Assembly (NCBI GenBank): GCA_023634235.1
Contig: JAMKCF010000002.1
Location: forward strand, 12,402,591 to 12,466,590
Direction: 5' to 3'
DNA length: 64,000 nt
Source: Pisaster brevispinus
Lineage: Eukaryota; Echinodermata; Asteroidea; Forcipulatida; Asteriidae
Part shown: positions 1 to 10,709 of the stretch, in pieces
Layout of the letters: each line of letters begins with the position of its first letter
Position numbering within the stretch: the first letter of the stretch is position 1
Translations under genes and position numbers: made by a program
The notes under the pieces: model-generated
What the model saw: only the letters and a program-made list of their open reading frames with translations
Database searches by the model: none
Told to the model about the DNA's origin: nothing

Positions 1-1002
1 AAGTTGCATGGCTCAGTTTTTGTCAAAATGATTTCTTTACACGTTTATCTGAACGAGTTTTGACAGAGGATCGTTTAAAACAAATAATAAATAAACGTAA
101 TACAAACATTTCCGCATATGCAGTGAATAAAACAAAAAATACATGTAAAATGCAAACATTTTGTACATGGCTGATGGATGTGATTTAATATCAGGGTCCC
201 AACAGTGCTTGTTTTTTAGTTCGTAAAACCCTGCGATGAGGCGTGCCCCTGTCAAATACCACACGACTGCAGTTGGTTACTGCAGCGTGCAGTACGTTGT
301 ATATTTTCCGTTTGCATCGTAGATTTCATACTTTAAGGCGATTAAATTTTAACCCAAACTTTCCAGTTTTACCGGCCAAAACTGAAGCTACATCTCAAAT
401 GCATATAAATGAAACAACGTTGCGCACATTAAAGATCATTGCGCACGAGATTTGCAATGGTCATCATTATTTTAAAACAGTTGATGATTGTCAGGGACTT
501 CGTGCACATTGGTATCGGGCTCATAAAATTATTAAAGTAAAATATTTGGTAAAATGTGTTGGTGCATTCTTTTTCACTATGACCAGTGAGGTCCCGAATG
601 GTAATTAATAAATTATTTCCATATTTCAGCCAACAGTGTACTTTGTCTTTTCCTGGAGGGCTCATCTTCACAAAGAGATCTTGACTGCAAATCACTTATG
701 TGCCTAATTAGCTAAGCAATGTGTGACGTCACAATACCAAACACTATGGTGATCCTGACAACTCATCTATAAAAGATGAATCGTTAGTGGTTTGTGGAAT
801 CGACCCCACTGGTACCCATACTCAGTTAATATTATTTGGCAGCGGATTTTTATTTATTTTATTTTTTTTTTTGGGGGGGGGCAATACACTGGTGACCAGA
901 TTAGGTCTTGACGACAGTCGTTTACACTCCAATGTATTTCCACGTAATGGATTCAATCAAAATGATTGAAATTAAATCTAGGCTCTAGTTAAGCGTTAGA
1001 TA

Positions 1003-1062
1003 GCTTGTTTGTTTGTTTGTTGGGGTGTTTGTTTGTTTGTTTGTTGTTGTGGGTTTTTTTTT
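1003..1062. repeat. (TTTG)n simple repeat with GGGG interruptions
   Basis: Tandem GTTT units are broken by a TTGGGGTG segment. The same tract recurs at 22613-22642 and, expanded, at 59290-59370 in the two sister modules. Confidence 0.85.
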
Positions 1063-2009
1063 GGTTTTTTTCATAAGTCAAATATTTGTTTGTTAAATTC
1101 ACCGTCTTTAAACTAAAGTCTAACCAAACCAACAATTAGGTTTGATTTGGTCAAAACAGCAATGCGCAGTAACACAAACGATCACGCAAAAACGATTCAC
1201 CAACAATGAATGAAACGCTTCACCAATGACTGAAGCTCAAACAGTTTCTGGTTGGGGTCGCTTAAAAAAAGCCCCTGATGAACTTTGTCACGAAGATGGG
1301 AGTGAATTGGTGGTGAATGGTGTCGTGGTTGGTAGACCTAGAAAAAACCACAGTAATCGAAAGATTTTCACATGGCCTATAAAGACAAAGAATATACGGT
1401 TTTCTAGTCACTTTAATTTTCTTCAATCATCTATTGACAATTCGGTTCGACAGAGTACCCTGACTTCGACAGTATCATCCTCATTGGTGGCGATCTTGGT
1501 ACCTAATTAGAAGTGTTAGGCCTAGCTGAATGTCGCACAGTGAACCTCATAGTGACACCCCACTCAGACCAATACTGGCAAGAAACACACACAACCATAT
1601 CAATAAACTTCACAATTTACTATTAAATTGGGTTGCCAATCGAATTCCCCGAGTTTTATGAAGTAACTTGCTCAAAACAGTTCTCCGTCAGTATCAAGTG
1701 GCCCCCCTGTCAGCGGACTCGTAGAAAAAAGCATCGGAAACGTCGACCGTGCCGCAGCCCTGTCGCATTCGGCAGGCTCACTGAGTTGCCCCATGAGGGC
1801 ATTGCGAGAACCCGTGGGAATTCGTTGGATAAGTTTAACCAACGTACACCAAATTCGACAGTGAAGCATTAATTATAAAAGCTAATTCTGGAATTTGAAG
1901 AAAGATTCGACTTTGTAAAACGGAATGTTTGCACACAAAAAAAGAACGAGGAAACACATTTCAAATACTGAAAATTGCTTTACGTTTTTACCCTACGACA
2001 GAGGTATTC

Positions 2010-2415
2010 ACTTATTTAGATTAAATTAACTCAGCTTTATGGTGTTGTAATCAATTTTTTAAAATCCTACGGCTCACGGTTCGGCTGTGGCAAGAAACGT
2101 ACCTCATTTCCAATGTTAAGGAAGTACCAATAATAAAATGATTTTTACAATAGTTCGAGATTTTTTCATTTTTCCCCCGACTTCCTCATCAAGGAGGAAA
2201 TCTAGAGTTGGTTCAATGCCCCGCCTCTCTGTAGATCGAGCCAATTATGGTAAAAAAAATCAATGTTATTTTATAAGGGTAAGCCAAATCATTGTTTTGG
2301 GAGAGTTAAGTATTTTATATCCTATAGTTTTAAATAAACTTACACATTTGATCGTGCACTTTTTGACGCCAAGTTACAGTAGACTTAAACCATTGTGTCA
2401 TTATGGAATCTAAAG
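2010..2415 (-). promoter_or_regulatory. Gene-less promoter remnant (ghost promoter 1)
   Basis: This matches the distal half of the short-tail gene promoters (compare 9715-10107 upstream of G2). It keeps the CAAT-containing segment, the TTAAGGAAGTACCA segment and the inverted ETS-like pair GACTTCCTC...GAGGAAATC at 2179-2202, but no ATG, signal peptide or CRE follows on the left. About 1 kb to its right comes the long-tail 3' flank, the same order as in the intact G2-G3 and G7-G8 pairs. I infer that a short-tail gene was deleted here. Confidence 0.6.
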
Positions 2416-3012
2416 AGTATACGTAAATAGCTTGAAATATAGCTGTAATTTTACTGACTAAAGGCAAAGTATACCTTTAGTTTTTGGAACCGTGCGATTG
2501 TTTCCTTTCTTTATAAATGAAGATTTAAACAATAAATCTAACCTGTGTATATTTTACTTCAAAAAGTGGCAGAGTTTTTGTGCCATCGCCAAAAAAACTG
2601 GAGAGATTAAATCCGCGCAGGAAGAATAACCCGGAACTGGAATACACAATCTGAGTAACGCTTCACGCAGACACGTTTTCTCAGTTTAATTTTGTTTAAT
2701 CTCTCTCTCTAAAACCACTTTCCTTAGAAAGGAATCGTTTCTCAAAATGTTATTTACCATCAATAGCTGCAGTGCTTCTTGAACCAAGTAAATCTTTTAC
2801 GACCATTAATTCTTCGAGTCATTACCAAAGGTTTATCCTCCCTTTACGTAAATAATAGATTAACAACTTTACGTCTCAGATACTGCTTGATACAAAGTAT
2901 TAAAGTAAACTATTAAAGCCATTCGTTAACAGGTTTATGCATAACACTGTTCACACATATACTGACTGTGACTGCTGAGCGAAGGCTCTTCTGTTAGACA
3001 TTCTCGTCTTCT

Positions 3013-4743
3013 TTAGAGGGCGTGGCGTATGCTCCCTTCTCTTAGGTTATCAATAGTTTCCTTTTTGACGATTCCAGCGTAAAGAGTCTCCTCCTTTTCC
3101 GAGCTGACGATTTTTGGCGATCCTCGGGAGAGATCCAAGTCGGCGTAGATAAGCCCCTCGGCGTTTCTTAGTCTGGGGTCATCTTTAGCGGCTCCGTCTC
3201 CATCACGGTCTGCTGTTTGCTCTGTTGTTTCGGACTTGGCTTCGGTCCTGGTGTTCTTTTGGGATTTGGAGAGATGGTACGGCATGACGTGGGGAGGTTC
3301 CTTCCCGGTTGGTGTTCGGCCGGGTTGGCTTCCCGCTACCGGTGCAACCTTTACATCGGGGATGGTATCCCGTTGAATCTCATCTCTTCCCGCGTCCTTA
3401 GCCGTGATTACACCACCTTTCGGCTCATCATGTTCAGCTGTTATATTAGGGCGGCCTTTATCCACAAGAGCGTACAGTGAATCAAGACGACGTGGTTTAT
3501 ACCCACAGTCAAATGGTGTAGTTTCCTCCACAGACAGGTGTATGTCCTCACACACCTGGTCGCGGTGAACGTCTACCTGTGGCTGTGAGACCAATGAGTG
3601 TGGCTCAACTGCCCCTTCCTCTTGTGCAGAACTCGTCGATGCCTTAGCGCTCTCAGAAGCAGCATGCTTGGTCGGTTGAGTTTCTGCTAACTTATTGGCG
3701 TCCGCATCTCTCCTGTCACCATCTCGAGGATCGGGACGCTGAGATCGTGTCTTGTTTCGTCCTTTGAAGACGAGACAGTAGATAAGACATACGATGAGGA
3801 GTATCAAGAAGACTGCACCCACACCCCCTCCAGCAAATAGGGCTGTGTTTCCGTTTCCCGAATGGTCGATCCCAGTGTCAGTTTCCGGTTTGGTTTGGAT
3901 TGATGGGGAATGAGGTTGTGAATCACCCTCAGTGGTTATTGTTGGAGCACGTGATCTGTCTTCGGTTGGTGATCCAGGGATAACAGAATCTTGATTAGCT
4001 GTTAAAAGATCGGAGTTATTGGTGGATTTGTCGGTTACAATTGGTTTGGTTATAATTGAGTGATCGTGAACTAGAATCAAAAAGTTGTCACTTGTTTTGA
4101 CGAGAGTAGCTCCACTGTATGCCTCACAAGTTACCTTAGACCGATTGTGTCTTTTTTTTATGTTCTTTATTTTTAGAGTGTTACTGTTTTCACCTAAAAC
4201 AATTCCATCGGATTCCGTGTCAAAATATGTTGCACTAAGTCCGTTTATTTTCCATTTATAGGTCAGACGAGCTCCATTTGCTTTACAACTAAATACAACA
4301 CTTTTCCCTGCAGTTATTTTAGGAGGGTTTGCCTTCACTGTAATGTTCAATAAAGATGGTATGAAGAGTGTCACATTTCCTAAAGTTATAACAGTGTTTT
4401 GTTGTGCTTTTGAGTGACTTATCTTACATCTGTATTTGCGAGCATCATTCTCCTCAACTTGTGTGAGAATGAGAGACCAGTTGGGACCACCGGATAATGA
4501 AAATGATTGTACAACATCATTGCGAACAGTGCCACATGAACCTATTGGTTCAAATGTTTCATTCAAACGACGTAGCCAAGAAACCTCACACTTGCCGTGT
4601 GTACACTCGTCAAAGTCAGTTGGACAAATTAGAGTCGCGTTAGTTCCCACTTCGGCCACGACATCATTCAGCTGACCCGTGAGTTCACACGCTCTGCCTC
4701 CATAAGACAACAAAGAAACCACTGCGAAAGCTACGAGGAACAT
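3013..4743 (-). CDS. G1: long-tail two-Ig receptor with ITIM/ITSM tail (class A ectodomain)
   Basis: Single-exon ORF of 576 aa, probably an inhibitory-type cell-surface receptor; the ligand is unknown. Signal peptide is residues 1-18. Ig1 spans about 19-126, with Cys at 19, 40, 47, 52, 70 and 105, Trp56 and a DARKYRC F-strand motif. Ig2 spans about 130-225 (Cys153, Trp164, Cys206). A Pro/Ser/Thr-rich stalk follows, then an uncharged membrane span at about 301-326 and a 250-residue tail. Tail tyrosines include CGYKPR (Y415), SLYALV (Y424), LIYADL (Y533, ITIM) and TLYAGI (Y555, ITSM-like). SLYALV fits the ITIM consensus here only, because G3 and G12 read PVYALV. The start is the ATG just before the hydrophobic signal peptide; A at -3 is favourable. 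A CRE lies 107 bp upstream. Family assignment is by motif; no named orthologue is recognised. Confidence 0.9.
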   Translation of the reverse strand: MFLVAFAVVSLLSYGGRACELTGQLNDVVAEVGTNATLICPTDFDECTHGKCEVSWLRRLNETFEPIGSCGTVRNDVVQSFSLSGGPNWSLILTQVEENDARKYRCKISHSKAQQNTVITLGNVTLFIPSLLNITVKANPPKITAGKSVVFSCKANGARLTYKWKINGLSATYFDTESDGIVLGENSNTLKIKNIKKRHNRSKVTCEAYSGATLVKTSDNFLILVHDHSIITKPIVTDKSTNNSDLLTANQDSVIPGSPTEDRSRAPTITTEGDSQPHSPSIQTKPETDTGIDHSGNGNTALFAGGGVGAVFLILLIVCLIYCLVFKGRNKTRSQRPDPRDGDRRDADANKLAETQPTKHAASESAKASTSSAQEEGAVEPHSLVSQPQVDVHRDQVCEDIHLSVEETTPFDCGYKPRRLDSLYALVDKGRPNITAEHDEPKGGVITAKDAGRDEIQRDTIPDVKVAPVAGSQPGRTPTGKEPPHVMPYHLSKSQKNTRTEAKSETTEQTADRDGDGAAKDDPRLRNAEGLIYADLDLSRGSPKIVSSEKEETLYAGIVKKETIDNLREGSIRHAL

Positions 4744-4849
4744 CTTTACTTTACGCTGTGTTAAACTCGTAAAAAGTGTTGAGGTTTTGTTGATTTCAGA
4801 AGTATCAAAGTGTGTTAAACTCTTTGAACACTCTCTTCATCCAACGAAG

Positions 4850-4857
4850 TGACGTCA
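4850..4857. promoter_or_regulatory. CRE/ATF palindrome upstream of G1
   Basis: Perfect TGACGTCA 107 bp upstream of the G1 ATG. A site at nearly the same distance precedes ten other genes of the array. Binding by a CREB/ATF-type bZIP factor is inferred from the consensus. Confidence 0.6.
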
Positions 4858-6473
4858 TCAGACAACAGGGGGCTGAAGTTAGTCAGATTAAATTAACTTA
4901 GATTTACAGTATTGTATAAGCAATTCTATAAAATTCTACAATTGGCGGTTCGAACATTGCAAGGAGAGCCCTCATGTCCAATGTTAAGGAAGCATCAATG
5001 GTGGATTGTTTTATACAGTATTTTGAGTTTTTATTGTTTTTATAATTATCTGACTTCCTCGTCAAGAGGGAAACCCGTAGTTTATGCCCCGCCTCTCGGT
5101 TAACCGTGGAAAAGACCACTGTTGTTTTTAAAGGGAAAGCCAAATCATTGTTTTGGGAGAGTAAATTATTTCCTATCCTTTAGTCTCAAACAAACTTACA
5201 CAATGTGCAAGTTATGTGCGTATTCAAAGATTTTTGGGAACATTTTCCAACGCACATCGCTTTGCAGTTGCATGGCCCAGTTTTTATCAAAAGAGTTCAT
5301 TTAGATAATGTTTATCTGAACGAATTCACGGGGTCCCAACATTAATAGAAAAAAAGCACCGCCGTTATATACTTCATGTTTGCAATTGGTTACTGCAGCG
5401 TGCAGTAAGTTAAATGCTTCTCATTTGCTATGTTTAACTTCAGCTTCCTGTAGGAAAATTCACTGACCGCAACAATTTCTTAGAGCTACGCGAAAACGAT
5501 CCCGTGCCAATGTCATGCCAGAACATGTGCCCTGCTGCCAATATTAGAATGTCCGCTTGTTACAATAGACCTTATGCACATGACGTCATTTGAGAAGGGC
5601 GCCATCACTTGGAGGTCAAAAGGAGGCTGTTCATTGGCCAATCCTGTGCTCCGCGTGTACACAACTGTGCGTTTTCATTGTTTCGTCATCGGTTTACCTC
5701 TATGATGGCGGCTGGATGACGTCAATGCATAAGGTCTATAATTGTAAATCTAAATGTTCATGCGTGTGTGACGTCATATTGTTTACGGCGCCAAGCCAAA
5801 TAACGCCCTGCGTCCACTGCGCATGCCCAGTCGACAATTTTGGGCAGCGGACACTTTTTGGCAAGACACCGGTGACCAGAATAGGTCTTGGCGACAGTCG
5901 TTTACAACTCCAATGTATTTCCACATAATGGATTTGATCAAAATTATTGTAATAGAAAAGAGTCTCTGCTTTAGCGTTAGGTAAAAAATAATAATTCATG
6001 AGTCGAATTGTTGTTTGTAAAATTCACAATCTTTTAAAGTCTAACCTAGCCAACAACTCAATTTAATTAGGTCGAAACAGCTATGTCGCGGTAATACAAA
6101 CGATCGCACAAAAACGCTTCACCAACAATGAATGAAACGCTTCACCAATTACTGAAGCTCAAACAGTTTCTGGTTGGGGTCGCTAAAAAAAGTACACCGC
6201 TTGTGAACTTTGTCACGAAGATAAAAGGGATTTGGTCGTAAAGTTAGTGTCTTGGTTGACACCTAGAAAAACCACAGTGATTGGATGAGTTTCATATGGC
6301 ATAGAGAGACAAAGAATGTACTTTTTTCAATCTCTTTAATTTTCTTCAATCGATCATCTATAAACAATCCGGTTTGCCAGAGTACCCTGACCCCGACAAT
6401 TAGACGAGATCTTGAGATCTTTACTTTATTCGAAGTGTTGAATGGACCCTAGTGACACCCCCATCTCAGACCA

Positions 6474-6750
6474 GGTGACAATTTCGCAGCGCTGCCAGTA
6501 AGCAAAGTGTTGTGCTAACTATTGCTAACTATAGCTTAAGCGTACAAGCGTATTTCACAGGTTAGCAAGACAATTTGGCAGCCATCTTGCGCGTTTGCCT
6601 GGATTTGCATTGTCACGTCATTAATTTGCATACAGTAAGCACCGGACGGTTATAACATGCCTTTTCGTCTGCTTACAGTTAGCAGCAGTATGAAATGGAA
6701 ATCACACAGTAAGCACGACATTGGCTGTTAGGCAACTCTATGAAATTGGG
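6474..6750. mobile_element. Foldback MITE, family 2, copy a
   Basis: The ends are inverted: left GACAATTTCGCAGCGCTGCC, right GGCAACTCTATGAAATTGGG. The interior carries repeated GTAAGCAC / GTGCTTAC words. Five fairly complete copies plus one split copy sit at equivalent places in other modules, and the module at 1.5-1.6 kb has no insertion. No ORF. Confidence 0.75.
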
Positions 6751-7921
6751 TACCGACAGAAAACTCAAACAACCAAACTTATTTCACAATATGTTATTAA
6801 TTTCGTTGAGTTTGCCAGTTCGATTCAGATTAAGTATAATACAAGTACACAATATGAGTTTTATTTAATGAGAGTAACTTGCCCGAAACAGTTCTCCGTC
6901 AGTGTCAAGTCGGTCCCTGACAGGGGACTCGACAAAAACCCACCAGAAACGTGGACCATGCACCGTTGCAGTCAGCGGGCTCACTGATTCGCCGCATGAG
7001 GGCGTTACGAGAAGCTTTTAATGTATTTCTTTTTTCTTTCTAATAAAGAAATGATAACAACAGTTTGGTTTACACATAAAATTAACACAAAAATGTACGA
7101 AGTAAAAAAAAATGTATTCATGATTGATAACTGGTTTAAAAAGTGCCATTGTATGGTTTCTTTAGTTTAAAAGCTTACTGGTTATGTAAAATAGACATCA
7201 ACCTTTTTTACGGTAATATATATTCGTCAAAAATAATCGAGAAACTGGACATGAAAACCTTTAAAAAATATAACAGTTGATTTCGGTTGTTCACCACCAA
7301 AATTAAGAACTGTGTGTTTTCATGCTGAAAACTGTGCATAGTTTTTCATTATTTCCTCCCAACTCACACAATGGATTAAGCCCAACTTTTCACAGGCTTG
7401 TTATTTCCTGTATATAGTTGATCACACACAAAATGGGCACCAATCCTGTACAAGACCGTGAACACCCAAGTCGAAAATGTTGTCAGTGCTGTATTTGGTT
7501 GTCATGCCAGAAAAGCTTGTAACTTTCTCTCTCTAGCTTAATTAAACTGTTGCTAAGAAATACACTGACCTAAGTATCGCTACTTTATTTACACGAACAT
7601 TCTAATAACACATCTTTAAATTTTTTGAAGCATTCCAGCATTGAAATCCATCATATCACCGCTTGAATAATTTCATTAATTTAATATTTATGTCACTAGA
7701 TGGATGTGACTGTAAACGCTGTTACAGCCAACTTGGAATGTTAAGGAATTTCAAGAAGAAAGCATAGGCCTAGTATGTGATGGCAAAGAAGAAAGTTATT
7801 ATACAAACTTTGAGCAAAATAATTCTAAATGGTTTTTATTTTAAATATCAAGTAAAAAAAAAAACACAAGGGAAACTGACTGGGTTTGTTTTAACCAGTT
7901 TGAGATTGCACAAAGACAAAT

Positions 7922-7994
7922 TGGTTAAAGCCGGATTTGAGCCAAAGACCTCCGGATTTACGTTATGGCGCTCTACCAACTGAGCTATCAATGT
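7922..7994 (-). tRNA. tRNA-Tyr(GUA)-like pseudogene downstream of G2
   Basis: The minus strand shows a D arm (TAGCTCAGTTGGTAGAGC), a seven-base anticodon loop with GTA and a T arm (GGCTCAAATCC). The acceptor strands (ACATTGA and TTTAACC) hardly pair and there is no intron, although eukaryotic tRNA-Tyr genes usually have one. It is therefore likely a retroposed tRNA or SINE head, not a working tRNA gene. It lies 345 bp past the G2 stop. Confidence 0.7.
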
Positions 7995-8338
7995 TGGCGG
8001 TATGTCTATGTTGTCAATTATTTTGTTCGGGTTGCCAGTAATAAGCCATAGTTATATTTTAATCACTATTTAAACTTTTTTTTTTCTTTTTACAATTGAA
8101 TATTATAGAGTGTTTCGCCATCCTTATATCAACCGTCTGTGCTCCAGCTAACCCCCGAACCCCATGTCAGCTTCCCGAAAACTGTTCTTTGTTCCCCTTC
8201 CCTATCTTCAGTCTACTCTTCGTTCCCTCCATATTAGCAACTTGTCCACATTACTGCTTCTGTTTCACAAAACATAGTTTTGTGTCTTATAACCTTTGTC
8301 CATGTAAGCTATTATACACCGCATCGGGACGTCTTGGT

Positions 8339-9577
8339 TTACAACACCTCTACGTAGTGGTGCATGTCATCACTCCCTCGGTCGCGCTGAGTTTTCACCT
8401 GTTTCTGTGAGTGGAATCGGTGTGGCCTGATTGACTCATTCCCTGCTGTAAAACTCGTCGATGCCTTAGCACTCTCAGAAGCAGCATGCTTGGTCGGTTG
8501 AGTTTCTGCTAACTCAACGGCACCCGCATCTCTCCGCTCACCACCTTGAGACGTGAAGCCTTCAGACTTTGTCTTGCCTCGGAAGACGAGCCAGTAGACA
8601 AGGATTGCAATGTCGAGGATCAAGAAGACGGCAGCCACACCCACTCCTATGAAGTGCACTGAGTTTCTGCTTGTAAGATGGTCGATCCCCGGGTCAGGTT
8701 CCTGTTTGGTTTGAATTGATGGGGAATGAGGTTGTGAATCATCCTCAACGGTCACTGCTGGTGGAGCACGTGATCTGTAATCTTCGGTTGATGGACCATG
8801 GGTAACAAAGTCTCGATTAGGTGTCATAAAATTCGGGTTGTTGGTAGCGATTTCTGGTACGTTTGGTTGAGTTGTGATTTCGTGATTGTGAACTCGAATC
8901 GTAAAGTTTTCACTTGTTTTGACGAATGTGTCTCCACTGTATGCAGCACAAGTTACATTGGCACCATCCTGTCCTCTTTGCATGTTCAAAATGTGTACAG
9001 TTTGTTTGTCTTTCCTGAACTCATATTTTGTGGCATTTCGAAATATCTCAATATTCAGCCGGTCCAAAAACCATTTATATGTGAAATGGGCTTCTTTCGT
9101 TTTTTGAACAAGACAAATTAAGGTACCACTTTGTCCTTCAGTTAATTGAGACGGGTTTGTCATCACTGTTATGTTAATTGCCGATGGTATAATTAGTGCC
9201 ACGCTCTCAGAAAGTATTGGTTTTACTGATGTATTTGAAAAACGAATCTTGCATTGGTATTTTTGAGCATCGTCCAGCTGAACTGCACTTATTTTTAGAG
9301 TCCAAATGGAACCACTAGATATTGAAAACCTGTTTGTAAAGTTTGTTCTAACTGTGGTACATGAAGTTATCGTTATTTGTTTACGATGGTTTATCATACG
9401 ATGCCAAACAACCTTACAATTGTCGTTCTTACACTCGCCTTTCTCAATGTTAGTTGGACACTTAAAAATCGCGTTAGTTCCCACTTCGGCCACGACATCC
9501 CTTGGCTGACCCGTGAGTTCACACGCTCTGCCTCCGTAAGACAACAAAGAAAACACTGCGACTGCTACGAGGAACAT
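8339..9577 (-). CDS. G2: short-tail two-Ig receptor with Asp in the membrane span (class C)
   Basis: Single-exon ORF of 412 aa. Signal peptide is residues 1-18. Ig1 spans about 19-128, with Cys at 19, 40, 49, 54, 73 and 109. Ig2 spans about 133-228 (Cys155, Trp169, Cys210). The stalk is Ser/Thr/Pro-rich with PHSPSIQTK. The membrane span at about 307-332 contains Asp322. The 80-residue tail ends DDMHHYVEVL and has no canonical ITIM. Its proximal tail (ELAETQPTKHAASESAKAS) is shared with the long-tail genes. In an activating-type receptor a charged span would contact a partner of opposite charge; that role is inferred. The start is the ATG at 9577; the frame stays open upstream but has no earlier ATG before the CRE. 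Confidence 0.9.
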   Translation of the reverse strand: MFLVAVAVFSLLSYGGRACELTGQPRDVVAEVGTNAIFKCPTNIEKGECKNDNCKVVWHRMINHRKQITITSCTTVRTNFTNRFSISSGSIWTLKISAVQLDDAQKYQCKIRFSNTSVKPILSESVALIIPSAINITVMTNPSQLTEGQSGTLICLVQKTKEAHFTYKWFLDRLNIEIFRNATKYEFRKDKQTVHILNMQRGQDGANVTCAAYSGDTFVKTSENFTIRVHNHEITTQPNVPEIATNNPNFMTPNRDFVTHGPSTEDYRSRAPPAVTVEDDSQPHSPSIQTKQEPDPGIDHLTSRNSVHFIGVGVAAVFLILDIAILVYWLVFRGKTKSEGFTSQGGERRDAGAVELAETQPTKHAASESAKASTSFTAGNESIRPHRFHSQKQVKTQRDRGSDDMHHYVEVL

Positions 9578-10709
9578 CTTCAATTGATGCTGTGTTTAAT
9601 TTGTTAAAGGTTTTGAAGTTTTGTTGACTTCAGAAATATCGAACTGTTGAACGCTTTGACAACTCGCTTCCACTAACGATGTGACGTCACCAGACGTCCG
9701 AGGTCTTAAGTTAGTCAGACTAATTGAACTCTATAGTGTTGTAATCAATTTTATACAATCCTACAGCTCCCGGTTCGACTGTGGTAAGAAACGTTCCTCG
9801 CGTCCACTGTTAAGGAAGTACCAATGATGAATTATTTTATACAATATTTTGAGATTTTGTATTTTGTTTTGTCCGACTTCCTCATCAAGGAGGAAATCTG
9901 TCGTTGGTTCAAGGCCCCGCCTCTCGGTAAATCGAGCTATTTTTGGCAAACAATCAATTTTGTTAGTAAAAAGGAAAGCCACATTATTGTTTTGGGGAGA
10001 GTTAGTATGTCTTATCCTAAAGTTTCAAATAAACTTACTCAAATGATCGTGCACTTTCTGACGACAAGTTACAGTAGATTTAGACCATTGTTTCAGTATG
10101 GCCTCTAAACAGTGTAATTAAATAGTTTTGAATATAGCTGCAATTTTAAAAGCAAAGTATACCTTTGGTTTTTGGAACCGTGCGATTGTCTTCATTCGTT
10201 ATGAATGGAGATTTGAACAGTAAAACTAACCAGCGAACATTTTACTTCGACAGGTTGTAGCGTTTTTGAGCAGTCGCCGAAAACTGGAGAGGTTATGTCC
10301 ACGCAGGAAGAATAACCCGTAACTGGAATACACAAGCTGAGAAACGCTTTATGCAGAAAGGTGTCTCAGTTTAAATTATTTGTAAATCTCTCCCCCCCTC
10401 TCTCTCTCTCTCTCTAAGACCACATTTTTTAGAAGGGAATCGTTTCTCAAAATGTTATACACCATCAATAGCTGCAGTGCTTCTTACCAAGTAAGTTTTT
10501 ACGGCCAATAATTGTTGGAGTAATTACCAAAGGTTTATCCTCCCTTGTCAGAAATATTAGAGTAACAACTTTACGTCTCGGATATTGCTTGATACAAAGT
10601 AGGTAAACTTTTAAAACTATTCGTTAACAGGTTTATGCATAAAACTTTGCAAAAATATACTGACTGTAACTGCTGAGCAAAGGCTCTTCTGTTAGACACT
10701 CTCGTCTTC
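9578..10709. other. Short spacer between G2 and pseudogene G3
   Basis: Holds the G2 promoter (9578-10110), then the long-tail 3' flank including a CT-rich tract at about 10392-10420. There is no gene, no tRNA-like sequence and no MITE. The same compact short-gene/long-gene spacing occurs between G7 and G8. Confidence 0.75.
9682..9689. promoter_or_regulatory. CRE/ATF palindrome upstream of G2
   Basis: Perfect TGACGTCA exactly 105 bp upstream of the G2 ATG. A more distal inverted ETS-like pair (GACTTCCTC...GAGGAAATC) lies at 9875-9898 and is shared with most other promoters. Confidence 0.6.

Larger units (their letters stand above)
1..3012. other. Intergenic module: 5' flank of an off-window gene through to 3' flank of G1
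   Basis: No gene is seen. The first bases match 20833 onward, which lies about 540 bp upstream of the G5 start, so a short-tail receptor gene probably begins about 0.54 kb left of the window. The module then runs through a non-coding repeat block, a TTTG-rich simple repeat, a GC-rich block (about 1680-1815), a promoter-like remnant without a gene (about 2010-2415) and the 3' flank of G1. Compared with its sisters at 20.3-24.6 and 56.9-61.3 kb it lacks about 204 bp after position 576 and about 690 bp after position 818. Confidence 0.75.
4744..8338. other. Intergenic module between G1 and G2
   Basis: No gene is seen. In order: G1 promoter with CRE; distal promoter (about 4900-5200); non-coding repeat block (about 5380-6470) holding another TGACGTCA at 5769-5776; a foldback MITE (6474-6750); a GC-rich block (about 6895-7010); one copy of the short-tail 3' unit (about 7080-7760); and the tRNA-like sequence, then the G2 3' flank. 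Confidence 0.75.

Noticed and set aside
1226..1510. Coding potential in the ACTGAAGCTCAAACAGTTTC repeat (also 28699-28896, 37108-37341, 53423-53611)
   Set aside because: Occurs in every module with frequent indels. Frames are inconsistent and both strands give short ORFs.
7922..7994. Functional tRNA-Tyr gene
   Set aside because: Acceptor strands do not pair, T33 is lost in most copies, there is no intron, and copies decay independently.
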